64,000 bases of DNA from a virus. Every line of letters starts with the position of its first letter. Positions within the stretch are counted from its first letter, which is position 1. The stretch is from positions 1 through 64,000 of the IMG/VR virus record IMGVR_UViG_3300037065_000037; one strand, 5' to 3'. The notes under the pieces were generated by a model. The model searched no databases. It was not told the DNA's origin and worked only from the letters and a program-made list of their open reading frames with translations. A program made the position numbers and the translations under genes. Below, piece by piece: positions 32,705 to 42,060 of this stretch.

Positions 32705-35401
32705 TTAGCTAATAACCCGCCTCGACATTGCCGACTTCGGACTCACGGCCCAGTCGATCGAATCGATCACCCCCGCCGCGCCGCCATTGTTTCCTGACAC
32801 GTCCAAGTGCGCCCGACTGCCAGAACGAAATATCCTGACTCGTGCCTCGAACAGATTTGATCCGCCCTGGGGAATGATGTCGATGGCTTGAGCGCCAAGT
32901 TGCTGACCGTCCAGCCAAAGTGCAGCGATAATTGATTTGGCCATGGCCGTTGACCCATAGCCTGTGATCGTAGCCTGCTCATAAAACATCTTCTGCGTAC
33001 CACCTTCGCCGAAGAGATCAGGCGAACGGAAGGACCACTGGACGGCGGCCTGAGCGTTATCGCCCTGGTTCCAGTTCAAGTCCCCTGCTTGAATGCGATG
33101 AACTGCGCCATCGACCTTCCCGGCCAGCACAAGCGGATACCCCTCTCCTGCAGCAATGGTTGAAAGGGTGGTGATTGCCCAAGGCAAATCTAGTATTGCC
33201 CAGGACTTCATTACCAGATCGTAGCAGAATAAGCGGGTCAGCAGACCTGATCCAGCCACGCCGCCCACCCCCGGCGCCCCGGCCAGGGGCATTGCGCACA
33301 TGTACATCGGCGGAGTGATCGTTTGCGCAGATTGAGAAAGATACAGGTAACTGGGGTCGACGGGGGTTATGTCTGCCTCAGAGTCCACCCCGCCGAACAT
33401 ATATGGCCGGATGTCTTCTGAGATTAGCCGATCGTTGATCCCGTCAAACACTGCGAACCCAAGATGGCTGTACCGGACAATGCCAAATCCTGGCAGAAAT
33501 TGAATCGAGCGCGAGGCAATGCAGCCAAGATTGGTCTGTGCAGGCTGAATCTCATACGAGGTAGATCCGAACACACCAATAAACTGGTACGTAGTGAATT
33601 CCTTAAAAATACAAAGCGATCCGGTAGGCGAGATACCCAGGGCAGCGATTGTGAAAGGCTGAATCCCGGTGATCTGAGTTCCGTCGCTTCTTCCGATGAA
33701 GGCCACGTTAGTCGGATTCCACGAGTTTGCATTGTTCGATTCCGACATTTTCAGGCAGCTTGGGCCGTCGATGCCCGCAGTCAACGCTGCGGTACTGACC
33801 GCCGCCGTCCAGGTTACTCCACCATCGGTTGTAGTCCCGCCATCAGTGAAATTCCACGCCGGAGTTGTGCTGCCGGAAGTCCCGCCGACCGACGCCGTGA
33901 ATATCCAGTAGCCTTGCAGATCAGAAGCAACATTCGCCGTGGTGCAAGTCCACGTCACTCCGCCATCGGTTGTAGTTTCCCCGACTGTGTAATGCCACGA
34001 CGGAGTCGAAGTCCCCGAGGTTCCGGCAGTAGTCACGGTAAACACATAAGACGTTGCGCTGCCACTATTTATGACAATAATCGTCTCGCCCAACGTGTAG
34101 GCTGTTGACTTTATCCAGCTTCCGTACTCCTCCACAGAGATCTGATCGCCAGGGACGTAGTCTGTGCTCTCCACCCAGGAGTCATACTCAGTTGAGATCG
34201 GCCAAGTATTCGCAAGCCAGAGCGAGCCAGCATAAGTGATAGCATGCGCCGCACCGATGGGCGCAATAGAGGCGATAATCGGCCCTTGACTGGTCCAGAT
34301 CACAGACCCGTCAGTGGTTTTCGTCCCTTTGGCAAAGTTCCAAGATGGCTCGGAAGATCCAGAAACCCCGCCCTGAGTTGCAGTGAAATAATAGTTGGTC
34401 TTTCCGTTGGCCGCGGTGAGTTGATCGTCTGTAGTCCAGCTTACCGAAGCCTCCCAAGACGGGTATGAGTCTTGAAAGGTGTTGGTGAGCGCCGTGACTG
34501 CGCCGGTGGTTCCCTGTGCCGGAGCGTAGGACCTTGGCGCGTAGCCGTTGCCAAGAATCAGGATGGACTGACCGGCAAACTGCATGATTTGTGGCAGCGG
34601 GCCTGCAAGGCCAGCAATGCCCCCATAAGGGGAGAAGCTCGGTATGCTGGGGGTGGCGTTAAAACCGGCAGTTCCCGGCGCAAGCGTGGCGGGTTGCGGC
34701 GGCGTGAAAGGAAAGACCCCCGCGGTGACTTGCCCAAAGGTTATTTGCGGGGGCAAAGAAACTAGAGCGGTGTTCACATAAAGAAGAAGCTCGTAAGTGT
34801 TGTTGAACGTTGGCGCGGGACTAACGGCGCCGGTAGTGGGCAGCACGCCCGTGTAGGTAAACGCTGTGCTGGTCGAAGTTCCAAGAGGAATGTAGCCCCT
34901 CCATAGTCCTTCACGAACAATTAGATACACGGTGTATCCGGTTGCCCCAGTAACCGCTGTCCAGGTGAAATTTACTGCATTAAATGTGCCAAATTGACCC
35001 ACTGTCAATGTGTACGCAGAATTTTTCGCATTGGTGTGCGTAGCACCCACATTTGCCGCAACAGCAAAAGTGTACGAGCCTGCTGGATTGTCCGTTCCGT
35101 GCACAATTGATGAAACGGTGAAGTCCGTCACGTCGGCCAGTTGCGGTGTGGAATCATAGGCCAGCGCTTCGTAGTAAGGGAATTGACCCGGCTGCAAATT
35201 TGCAAACGATCCCAACGCAGCGATCAAGGACGAGGGAATGGCCGTAGAAATAGCGGTGGAGCCATCCGCAATCTGGAGTGAGCCTCGCTGAGTGAACAAC
35301 AGGTTCGAGAGGCGAGTGATCGCACCAGAGGCTTGAGAAAGCGCGCCTGTCGAGGCCACGAGCTTGGCCCACTTCTTTTGGCTGACAATTTTCGCGCTCA
35401 T
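32705..35401 (-). CDS. Tail nozzle/hub protein with inserted repeat domains
   Basis: 898 residues. The N-terminus and the last 350 residues have the beta-propeller-like repeats (YSHLGFAVFDGINDRLISED, FCYDLVMKSWAILDL) seen in podovirus nozzle/DNA-stabilising proteins such as T7 gp12 or P22 gp10. Residues about 305-535 hold three to four repeats ending GTSGSxxPxW...DGGVTWT, which look like small carbohydrate-binding modules inserted in the hub. It would close the tail channel and stand beside the adaptor encoded upstream. Assignment rests on pattern and position. Confidence 0.6.
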   Translation of the reverse strand: MSAKIVSQKKWAKLVASTGALSQASGAITRLSNLLFTQRGSLQIADGSTAISTAIPSSLIAALGSFANLQPGQFPYYEALAYDSTPQLADVTDFTVSSIVHGTDNPAGSYTFAVAANVGATHTNAKNSAYTLTVGQFGTFNAVNFTWTAVTGATGYTVYLIVREGLWRGYIPLGTSTSTAFTYTGVLPTTGAVSPAPTFNNTYELLLYVNTALVSLPPQITFGQVTAGVFPFTPPQPATLAPGTAGFNATPSIPSFSPYGGIAGLAGPLPQIMQFAGQSILILGNGYAPRSYAPAQGTTGAVTALTNTFQDSYPSWEASVSWTTDDQLTAANGKTNYYFTATQGGVSGSSEPSWNFAKGTKTTDGSVIWTSQGPIIASIAPIGAAHAITYAGSLWLANTWPISTEYDSWVESTDYVPGDQISVEEYGSWIKSTAYTLGETIIVINSGSATSYVFTVTTAGTSGTSTPSWHYTVGETTTDGGVTWTCTTANVASDLQGYWIFTASVGGTSGSTTPAWNFTDGGTTTDGGVTWTAAVSTAALTAGIDGPSCLKMSESNNANSWNPTNVAFIGRSDGTQITGIQPFTIAALGISPTGSLCIFKEFTTYQFIGVFGSTSYEIQPAQTNLGCIASRSIQFLPGFGIVRYSHLGFAVFDGINDRLISEDIRPYMFGGVDSEADITPVDPSYLYLSQSAQTITPPMYMCAMPLAGAPGVGGVAGSGLLTRLFCYDLVMKSWAILDLPWAITTLSTIAAGEGYPLVLAGKVDGAVHRIQAGDLNWNQGDNAQAAVQWSFRSPDLFGEGGTQKMFYEQATITGYGSTAMAKSIIAALWLDGQQLGAQAIDIIPQGGSNLFEARVRIFRSGSRAHLDVSGNNGGAAGVIDSIDWAVSPKSAMSRRVIS

Positions 35402-35518
35402 CCAGTCCTCGCAAACTCCCCGTGGAGTTCAAATGCGGCCTCGCAATACGCTGCGTGGGCAAAACTTTCATATTTTTGCCCCAAAAATTACATTTCTAAA
35501 CCCCTTATTCTCTTATAT
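35402..35518 (-). promoter_or_regulatory. Non-coding gap with two hairpins before the hub gene
   Basis: Contains GGGCAAAA/TTTTGCCC (35457-35481) and AACTCC/GGAGTT (35413-35428), the latter close to the hub gene's ribosome-binding site. On the minus strand TGAAAGTTTTGCCC resembles the GAAAGTTTGC element found in two promoters. No clear -35/-10 pair. Confidence 0.35.
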
Positions 35519-36799
35519 TTACGGCAAAATCACACCCCCAAAATACCCTCCGAGCCCCATGCACACCTCCGGGCCTTGACTTCCACCTACCTGCACCTGC
35601 CGCGGAGACATCACCTCACGATTTCCTCTGATGCTGCTGCATTTTGCCTCGAACTGCTTCAACAGCGCCTGTGCGCCTTCAGCGTCTTGTTCAGCCTGCT
35701 TAAACCGGGCAGAGAGATAATCTCTCAGGGCATCAATCCACGCCGGCGGCAACTGAAGCTGGTTGGCCGATTGACCTCGCAAATAGTGCAACGGGTACCG
35801 GATACCAGAGAAGTATATGTTGGCCTCCATGACAGACGTACCGGACGGCCACGCTTGAGCGCTGGTCCCGCCCATTCCTCTGGTGACGGGCGAAAGCGAG
35901 TTGGAGACATTGCCGGAGTAGTAAATGATTTCTGAAGCAGACGGATCAGCCGGGTACGGCCCAATCAGCGCCAACCCAAACCCCAAGACCCAGCCAGAGG
36001 AACCCGGTGTGTACGGGATCACGGTCGCCGTAGCAGACAGCGCTCCGTTCAACACACCGTTTCCTGAAGTCCGGCTCGACTGCGGGTACAGCTCAACCTG
36101 TTGCACCACGGAATCTTGATTGAGAACCGTCGTACCGGAGATTCCTCTGACGTTGCTACGACGGAAGATGTCCGACTTGCTGCCCATGGTGATGGGATAC
36201 CCGTCGTAAAAGCCAGACGTGAGCTTGCGCCAATTCGATACCACTTGGTACTGTGCCTGGCCAGCAGTGGACGGGATTCCGGTTACGTCACGGATGCCCT
36301 CGGCCAAAGCAGTAGCCGCATCCAGCCCTTCATTGATCCATCTGTAGAGCGCCGCGCACGACAGCGCTGTCCCATCTGTGTCCGGCAGCCAAGCAGATGA
36401 GCGTGTCGGCGGGAATCCCTGCGCAATCCCTGTCGAGGAAAGAGTGAACGGGATCGAGAACGCACCGACGCCACCGGCGGGGATCGCGTACGGGAAATAG
36501 CGATCCTCTTGGCCTGCCCCTGCGAGAGTGAAATAGACGCGAAGAGCTGTGGCCGCGAACGAGCACGATCCAGCGACCGTGAAAGTTGAGCCAATCGCGC
36601 CATTCGTGACAACAGTCTCAGTCGACGCAGGAGACTCGCCCCAGGGGGTAAGCTGGGTGACGACAAACCAGAGAGAAGTTGCGCCTGTCGGAGAAGGCGT
36701 GACCGTGACAGAAGACGGCGCGGGGAGGGACGACGGCGGGTCCGCTGCTTGCTCCCGCAGTGCCATCAGCACATCCCCTACCAGTGACCATTGCGGCAT
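35519..36799 (-). CDS. Head-tail adaptor/connector protein
   Basis: 426 residues. LYRWINEGLDAATALAEGIR and TAGQAQYQVVSNWRKLTSGF, then a C-terminal helix pair (RDYLSARFKQAEQDAEGAQA), match the layout of podovirus gp11/gp4-type adaptors that sit between portal and nozzle. An N-terminal Ig-like part (TSLWFVVTQLTPWGESPAS) precedes it. Position upstream of the hub gene supports the role. Confidence 0.6.
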   Translation of the reverse strand: MPQWSLVGDVLMALREQAADPPSSLPAPSSVTVTPSPTGATSLWFVVTQLTPWGESPASTETVVTNGAIGSTFTVAGSCSFAATALRVYFTLAGAGQEDRYFPYAIPAGGVGAFSIPFTLSSTGIAQGFPPTRSSAWLPDTDGTALSCAALYRWINEGLDAATALAEGIRDVTGIPSTAGQAQYQVVSNWRKLTSGFYDGYPITMGSKSDIFRRSNVRGISGTTVLNQDSVVQQVELYPQSSRTSGNGVLNGALSATATVIPYTPGSSGWVLGFGLALIGPYPADPSASEIIYYSGNVSNSLSPVTRGMGGTSAQAWPSGTSVMEANIYFSGIRYPLHYLRGQSANQLQLPPAWIDALRDYLSARFKQAEQDAEGAQALLKQFEAKCSSIRGNREVMSPRQVQVGGSQGPEVCMGLGGYFGGVILP

Positions 36800-36821
36800 A
36801 ACGGCTTTCCCTTCTCCTATG

Positions 36822-36860
36822 AAAAAAGGCGGACGCCTCCGGTTAGGTAAGGCGTCCGCC
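36822..36860 (-). terminator. Strong Rho-independent terminator (minus strand)
   Basis: GGCGGACGCCT and AGGCGTCCGCC form an 11-bp perfect stem, followed on the minus strand by TTTTTT. It separates the head genes (capsid and decoration) from the adaptor-tail genes. Confidence 0.85.
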
Positions 36861-36915
36861 GATGGAGGACAGCGGTTGAACAGATGAACAAACCGAGCGG
36901 CCAGCTATCCGGTCG

Positions 36916-37356
36916 CTAATTCAAACTTACTTCCCAATCCACAGTTGCCGTCTGCGTCCCACCCAGGGTTACCACGGCGCTCAGGCTCGTGATCCCAAGA
37001 TCGGTGATAAACGGGAGGGTATAGTCCATCACAGTGCCAGCCACAGTTGGGGGAATCTGCCCGACCACAACTGTGCTCGTGCCGTCAGTAGCTGTGAAAT
37101 TCACGGCCACCGTAGTGTCCGATCCACCCAACCCTGACGCGCGCAAGTGCAACTTGCCCCGGCACGGCGCGGGTTCACCACTGGTGTTGAACGGCTGAAA
37201 CCCATTGCTGGCCGTAGCCGCGGGCGTTGTGGACGTGGCCGCAATGACCAGAGTAGCGCTGGCCGCAGCAACGGCCTGCGAAACGCACCCATAAAAAGAG
37301 GCGCAAGCATAACTCGGCATGGTCTGCGTAAGCGGTTTGGTGAATGGTAACGCCAT
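36916..37356 (-). CDS. Decoration-type virion protein, paralogue 3
   Basis: 146 residues. It shares the anchor MALPFTKPLTQTMPSYACAS and the C-terminal DYTLPFITDLGITSLSAVV ... VDWEVSLN with the two genes upstream. The core is beta-rich. Three tandem paralogues right after the major capsid gene suggest head decoration or fibre proteins. GAGGAA precedes the ATG. Confidence 0.65.
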   Translation of the reverse strand: MALPFTKPLTQTMPSYACASFYGCVSQAVAAASATLVIAATSTTPAATASNGFQPFNTSGEPAPCRGKLHLRASGLGGSDTTVAVNFTATDGTSTVVVGQIPPTVAGTVMDYTLPFITDLGITSLSAVVTLGGTQTATVDWEVSLN

Positions 37357-37390
37357 TGTGTGTTCCTCTGCTTTCTTATTCTCCAGCTGG

Positions 37391-37828
37391 CTAGTTCTGC
37401 AACCCGACTTCCCAATCCACAGACGCGGTGTACGTCGACCCGCCCAAGGTTACCGCGGCAGAGATCGACGTGATTGCCAGATCGGTGTTGAACTGGACGA
37501 TTTCGTCGATCGCCGCGCCCGCCGCGCTGGCCGCAAGCTGCCCCACCTGTTCCGTGGTTGTTCCGTCGGTCACCGTAAACACAACCGCCGTGGTTGTACT
37601 CGCGTTCACCGTATTGGTGCGGAACCGGATGAGACCACGGGATGGAGGCGGGCCGCCATTGAGGTTGAACGGGGTACCGCCGGTTGACGGCGTGGTCGTA
37701 GCAGCCGCGATAGTCAAAGTGGTCGGCCCTGCCGTGGTCGTAATGGTCTGCGTCCCCGCGCCGTAAAACGAGGGCGATCCCCAGCCAGGCATTGCTTGCG
37801 AAACAGGATTCAAAAACGGTAGCGACAT
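37391..37828 (-). CDS. Decoration-type virion protein, paralogue 2
   Basis: 145 residues from ATG 37828 (GGGAGAG upstream). MSLPFLNPVSQAMPGWGSPS, TDGTTTEQVGQLAASAAGAA and ASVDWEVGLQN match its neighbours. It is the shortest clear version of the shared domain, without insertions. Likely exposed on the capsid. Confidence 0.65.
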   Translation of the reverse strand: MSLPFLNPVSQAMPGWGSPSFYGAGTQTITTTAGPTTLTIAAATTTPSTGGTPFNLNGGPPPSRGLIRFRTNTVNASTTTAVVFTVTDGTTTEQVGQLAASAAGAAIDEIVQFNTDLAITSISAAVTLGGSTYTASVDWEVGLQN

Positions 37829-37854
37829 GATGCTCTCCCTATTCTGCGCTTCGA

Positions 37855-39225
37855 CTACACTAGCGAAACTTCCCAATCCACAGCGGCGGTGTAAGTCCCC
37901 CCACCAAAATTGATGACGGTATTGACAGCCGTAATGTTGAGATCAGTATTGAACTCGACAGTTTCATCCACCGCCACGCCCGCCGCGACTGGACCAAGAC
38001 TGCCAACTTGTTCCGTGGTGGTCCCGTCTGTAACGGTAAAAGATGCGGCAGTCGTAGTCGATCCACCTACAGCACTCGTCCTCAAATGAATCATGCCGCG
38101 AGACGGAGCCGGACCGCCGTCTTGATTGAAGGCGAGCGAAGAGGGAAGGACCGTTGTACCCGCGGTTGGCGTAATCGAGCCCGACGTGTAAGGATTCGCC
38201 GTAGTGTTGGCCACCACCAGCGTGCCTGTAGTCGCTCCGGCTGCGCTCACTGAGTAGATCGAATAGCTCGCCGCGCCTGCCGCCGCAGTGAATGCAAAAG
38301 CGTACGTTGTCGCCCCTGCCGCGCCGTTCGCCACAGCCACATAAGTAGGCGGGGACACCGTGCCATCGGCGTAATTGGCAATCAGCGCAAACTCGTACTT
38401 GGTCGTACCCGGCGCGCCGACCGTAACCGTAACAGCAGTGGGAGAAGCTTTAGTGGCCGCAGTAATCCCCCAGGCACTCGCGCCTGACCCTGTGGTAGTT
38501 ATGGCTGTCGCTGCCGAAATAGTGACCGCGCCGGTACCCGCAAGCGCGCGGCCATTCAGTACACCGCCACCCAAGGTAACGCTGGCCGCCGCGAGAACGT
38601 TCCCGTTTACGGTCGAGGTCGCAACCGAGGTGAAGGATGTTCCGGCAACGAAGACCACATTCGCGGCCAAGGCGCCGTTAACCAACGTGATAGCCTGCCC
38701 ACTGGCGAGATTGATTGTCGACCCTGCTACGAACACAAATTGCGCAGCAGAATTGCCCTGCGCGTCAAGGATAATCCCCGTCGGCATGGTCAAGCTGGTT
38801 GAGCCAAAATAATTTCCTGCTGTGTAAGTGGCCGCTGTCGAGCCGTTTCCGCCGGTGCTGAGATTGGACAGGCCGGAAAGTGTTGGGGTCAGCCCCTGAT
38901 AGTAACTGATCGCCGCCGTCAAGGCTGTCTTCGCTGCCCCGGCGTTGGTGTTATCAATCACTGCCGGCGCTGTGAAGTTGGCACTGGTCAGGCCGGTAAC
39001 CGATGCCGTCGGAGAGCTGCCAACATTCCCGCCGGTAATGGTCGTGCTGCCAACGTTCGTGACCCCGCTACCAGCCAAGAGGGAGTACGCGGCCGCGCTA
39101 CCCAGTGCCGCCGCAACAGCCGCGCCACTGCCGGAGGCCAAAGTGAATGACCCGGAACCGTAGTTCGAGGGGCTACCGTAAGCAGGCGTGCATTGTGCTA
39201 CCGAATTGTAAAATGGCAGTGCCAT
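37855..39225 (-). CDS. Decoration-type virion protein with inserted DUF3494 ice-binding-like domain
   Basis: 456 residues from ATG 39225 after GAGGAGG. Residues 1-25 (MALPFYNSVAQCTPAYGSPS) and 350-456 (DGTTTEQVGSL ... VDWEVSLV) are the shared decoration domain. Between them, residues about 35-245 read as DUF3494: AAAYSLLAGSGVTNVGSTTI, GLSNL, then PTGIILDAQGNSAAQFVF, ALAANVVFVAGT and NGRALAGTGAVTI. A fibronectin-III-like unit (about 255-345) follows. DUF3494 is the fold of bacterial ice-binding proteins and adhesins. Here it would project from the capsid. Ice binding itself cannot be read from sequence. Confidence 0.8.
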   Translation of the reverse strand: MALPFYNSVAQCTPAYGSPSNYGSGSFTLASGSGAAVAAALGSAAAYSLLAGSGVTNVGSTTITGGNVGSSPTASVTGLTSANFTAPAVIDNTNAGAAKTALTAAISYYQGLTPTLSGLSNLSTGGNGSTAATYTAGNYFGSTSLTMPTGIILDAQGNSAAQFVFVAGSTINLASGQAITLVNGALAANVVFVAGTSFTSVATSTVNGNVLAAASVTLGGGVLNGRALAGTGAVTISAATAITTTGSGASAWGITAATKASPTAVTVTVGAPGTTKYEFALIANYADGTVSPPTYVAVANGAAGATTYAFAFTAAAGAASYSIYSVSAAGATTGTLVVANTTANPYTSGSITPTAGTTVLPSSLAFNQDGGPAPSRGMIHLRTSAVGGSTTTAASFTVTDGTTTEQVGSLGPVAAGVAVDETVEFNTDLNITAVNTVINFGGGTYTAAVDWEVSLV

Positions 39226-39325
39226 GAAGTTAAGCCTCCTCGGCGCGAAAAAGAAGGAAAGAGAGGGAGAATTCAAGCTTAGCCTGATTTATCCGCCCTC
39301 TCCCTCCGTGCTCAGTTCCGTTCTG

Positions 39326-40312
39326 TTACAGAATGCTCGTAAACGCAACATTCATTCTGGGCGAGATGCAGCTCAGGTTCCAGGTCAAGTACATGCAGCT
39401 CACCAGAACACGCTGGTTGCTTGGCTTCAGGAACGGGTCCACGTTGAAGTAATCCGCCTCGTGAAACACGGGGAAGATGTACTTCGAGTTCAGCAGCATG
39501 GCCTGATTGGCGGTCGCAAAATAATCCGCCACCGTGACCGCGTTGTTGAACAGGAAGTGGTTGCGGAAGCCAACCTGCAAAGCTTCATCATCCTGCATTC
39601 CCTGGCCGAAGCGAATCTGGCCAACGTAGGTGTTCTTGAACGCCGCGTAGCTGGTCCTGTTCATCACGAACAGATCCGGCTCGTCATAGCCCCAAGTGAC
39701 GGACTGATAGCCCGGCTCGGCAATAGTCGAGGACAAGGCCGCCGAGCCGCCGGCAACTGCCGTCGCGGGCAGCCACCAGGCATTGGCCGAACTGGCGCGA
39801 TTGATCCCGGCGATCGTATTGGTCGTCGAGGCCACCCAAGCGTTCAGATCATCCACGTCGAGAGAAGTGTTCTGTGGCGAGGTGTGCCAGAGCGCACGAG
39901 AAAGCTTCTGAAGGAAGCTGCCCGATGCGGTCTGGAACTTGGCCCGGATGATATCCAGATTGTTCGACCCGCCACGGTTGAGAATGATGTCTGTGATCGG
40001 AATCACGACAGGCTGGCGGTACGGCTTCCATTGCTGGTTCGCCGGCTGCACGGAATCGACCACGGAAGTGTCAAGCAACTGGTCGCCATAGTAAGCGCCA
40101 CCAGGAAGCTCTTCCTGGTAGATTTCAGGGAAGATCAACTCCCCGGCGCCGAACCGCTTGCCCTCGCGCGTGAGAGCCCAGAAAACCGGGCTCGGCTTGA
40201 ACACGTTGTCGCCGAGGACAGGAACGATAAACTTCTGGGAGATTGCGTTGACGGTATTGGACAACTGTACCGGCGGTGATGCTAGTCCCAGTCCAACCAC
40301 GCTCTGTGCCAT
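39326..40312 (-). CDS. Major capsid protein
   Basis: 328 residues from ATG 40312 (AGGAGC upstream). NTVNAISQKFIVPVLGDNVF, RFGAGELIFPEIYQEELPGG, DIILNRGGSNNLDIIRAKFQ and DEPDLFVMNRTSYAAFKNTY are a capsid-like order. It lies between the scaffold and the decoration genes, the usual position. HK97-type fold is expected for tailed phages but not proven here. Confidence 0.8.
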   Translation of the reverse strand: MAQSVVGLGLASPPVQLSNTVNAISQKFIVPVLGDNVFKPSPVFWALTREGKRFGAGELIFPEIYQEELPGGAYYGDQLLDTSVVDSVQPANQQWKPYRQPVVIPITDIILNRGGSNNLDIIRAKFQTASGSFLQKLSRALWHTSPQNTSLDVDDLNAWVASTTNTIAGINRASSANAWWLPATAVAGGSAALSSTIAEPGYQSVTWGYDEPDLFVMNRTSYAAFKNTYVGQIRFGQGMQDDEALQVGFRNHFLFNNAVTVADYFATANQAMLLNSKYIFPVFHEADYFNVDPFLKPSNQRVLVSCMYLTWNLSCISPRMNVAFTSIL

Positions 40313-40412
40313 GATGGCTGCTCCTGGTCTGGCAACGGGGAAGGGGGAGGTACCGCGCCGGACATGGTTAAAAGTTAAAGTCAAGGGAGAAGGCCAGTTT
40401 CACCCATCCCAG

Positions 40413-40440
40413 AAAAACTTGTGCCGCTGCGTTGCAGCGG
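40413..40440 (-). terminator. Possible weak terminator after the scaffold gene
   Basis: CCGCTGC-GTT-GCAGCGG hairpin (40424-40440) followed on the minus strand by CACAAGTTTTT. The T run is offset by six bases, so it may attenuate rather than stop transcription. Confidence 0.45.
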
Positions 40441-40448
40441 ACGACGCG

Positions 40449-41438
40449 CTACTGTACGGCGCCGCCAAAACTTGCCGAGGACATCGCCGACTTCAGAACA
40501 TCCTCGTCAGCCATCGCTTCGGACATCGCTTGCTCGAAGGACTTTACCTCGCGAACCTTGGTTCCCTTCGCGTCGGTGCGCTCGGTGTATGGGTTGAACT
40601 CGCCCTCTTTGGCCACGGTCGTGTGAAGCGGATTGCGTGACTGAGGCGGGGTGAGAGAAGCCAACTTGCTCTTATCCTCGATCTCTTTGGTAAGCTTGAC
40701 CGTTTCCTGTGCCTTCCACTCGTCGCGCTCGGCCTTCTTGCGCGCATCCCATGTCAGCCGGTCCACAGCGTCATTGATCTGAAGGAAGCCGTCCTTGTCT
40801 TTAAGCTGGTGATCGGAGGCATATTTGTAGGCCGTCTCATAATCGACCGTAACGCCTTTGGGAAGGGACTTGGTAGCGTCGGCAAACTGCTCCTGGTACT
40901 GATCATTCAGATAACGGCCAACCGAAGTGTTCAGGACACCCGTCACACGGCCAAGCGCGTCGGTCATGGTCGTCTTCAGGCCGTTGATCTCAGTTGGAAA
41001 CGCATCCAGCTTGGCGCGCAGATCAGTGATGGTCTGATCTCGCTGGGCCAGCTCTGACTTGACCAACTTGACTACTGGGCCGAGGAGCGGATCATTCTCG
41101 TCCAAATTGAACTCTGCAGCCGCGGCGGTGCGGACCTGAGCGGCGGTGGGCTGAGATGGAAGGGATTGAGCCGACTGCGGAGGCGGAACAACATGAACCT
41201 TGCCGTCGCTGTCTTGCACCATCCACCCGGCATTGATCGCTTCTTGAAACTTAGACGTAAAAGCCAATTCAGCTTGGTTAAGATAGCCTTGACGCTCTTC
41301 AATCTGCGCAGTCAAGGCCTTGCGTTCCTCGACAGGAAGAGAACGAATCTCGCCGACCTGCACAGTCGAGCCATCAGGCAGGCTTAGCACCATATCATCA
41401 GCGTATTTCCCGTTGGAAAGAATATCTTTGAGGGCCAT
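40449..41438 (-). CDS. Scaffolding protein
   Basis: 329 residues, charged and helical. TITDLRAKLDAFPTEINGLK is a coiled coil, RKKAERDEWKAQETVKLTKE a basic-acidic helix. Its place just upstream of the capsid gene and the amino-acid composition fit a capsid assembly scaffold. AAAAGGAG precedes the ATG. Confidence 0.7.
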   Translation of the reverse strand: MALKDILSNGKYADDMVLSLPDGSTVQVGEIRSLPVEERKALTAQIEERQGYLNQAELAFTSKFQEAINAGWMVQDSDGKVHVVPPPQSAQSLPSQPTAAQVRTAAAAEFNLDENDPLLGPVVKLVKSELAQRDQTITDLRAKLDAFPTEINGLKTTMTDALGRVTGVLNTSVGRYLNDQYQEQFADATKSLPKGVTVDYETAYKYASDHQLKDKDGFLQINDAVDRLTWDARKKAERDEWKAQETVKLTKEIEDKSKLASLTPPQSRNPLHTTVAKEGEFNPYTERTDAKGTKVREVKSFEQAMSEAMADEDVLKSAMSSASFGGAVQ

Positions 41439-41475
41439 GGGGGAGGACTCCTTTTAGGTCTGTTGCGGCTGGGGG

Positions 41476-42000
41476 CTACCCAGCCTGTTGTGATTGCTGC
41501 CCGCCGACTGGCGCGGAACCTTGCCGACCAGCCGGATGCGGAATAGCTGCGTTGTTGGCGATAGGTCCAGCGGCGGACGTAGTCGCCGCGGCCTTCTCCG
41601 CTTCTTGGATTGCGCTATCAAGATACTTGACCACGTTGGCCAGATTGCGCGACACGCCCGGCATAGTGAACGCGGCTCTTGTGTAGAGCTGAACCGCCAT
41701 GGACTTCTGCGAGGTTAATGACTTGACCATCGCATCCGGGTCCGCGCCCTGCAGCTCGGCCAATTGCTGAGAAAGCTGCAAACCAGCGGGAACGGTAGGA
41801 GGTGAATTCGGATCGGAGCCCGAACCGCCCGCACCAGAATCGGAACCCGGGCCAGGTCCGCCCGCTTGTCCAGTCATTCCCGATTGGGGAGGCATCGGAC
41901 TACCGGGACCAGCAGACGAGCCACCACCGGCTCCGCCGACAAACTTACCAATCAGCTGCCGAGCCATCATCTGTGCCAAAGCCGGATTTGCTGTTCCCAT
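41476..42000 (-). CDS. Hypothetical head-module protein
   Basis: 174 residues from ATG 42000. A Gly/Pro-rich N-terminal linker is followed by helices (LSQQLAELQGADPDAMVKSL, VVKYLDSAIQEAEKAA). No catalytic motif. Likely assembly or minor head protein by position. Confidence 0.55.
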   Translation of the reverse strand: MGTANPALAQMMARQLIGKFVGGAGGGSSAGPGSPMPPQSGMTGQAGGPGPGSDSGAGGSGSDPNSPPTVPAGLQLSQQLAELQGADPDAMVKSLTSQKSMAVQLYTRAAFTMPGVSRNLANVVKYLDSAIQEAEKAAATTSAAGPIANNAAIPHPAGRQGSAPVGGQQSQQAG

Positions 42001-42060
42001 TGAAAGCCTTCTTGTTATGCTCAACTACGTTCGCGCCGAACGATTTATCAGGCTCGTGCT

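Noticed and set aside
39226-39325. GAGGGAG/CTCCCTC repeat after the capsid gene as a terminator
   Set aside because: The loop exceeds 30 bases and the following sequence is only T-rich, so it is too weak to list.
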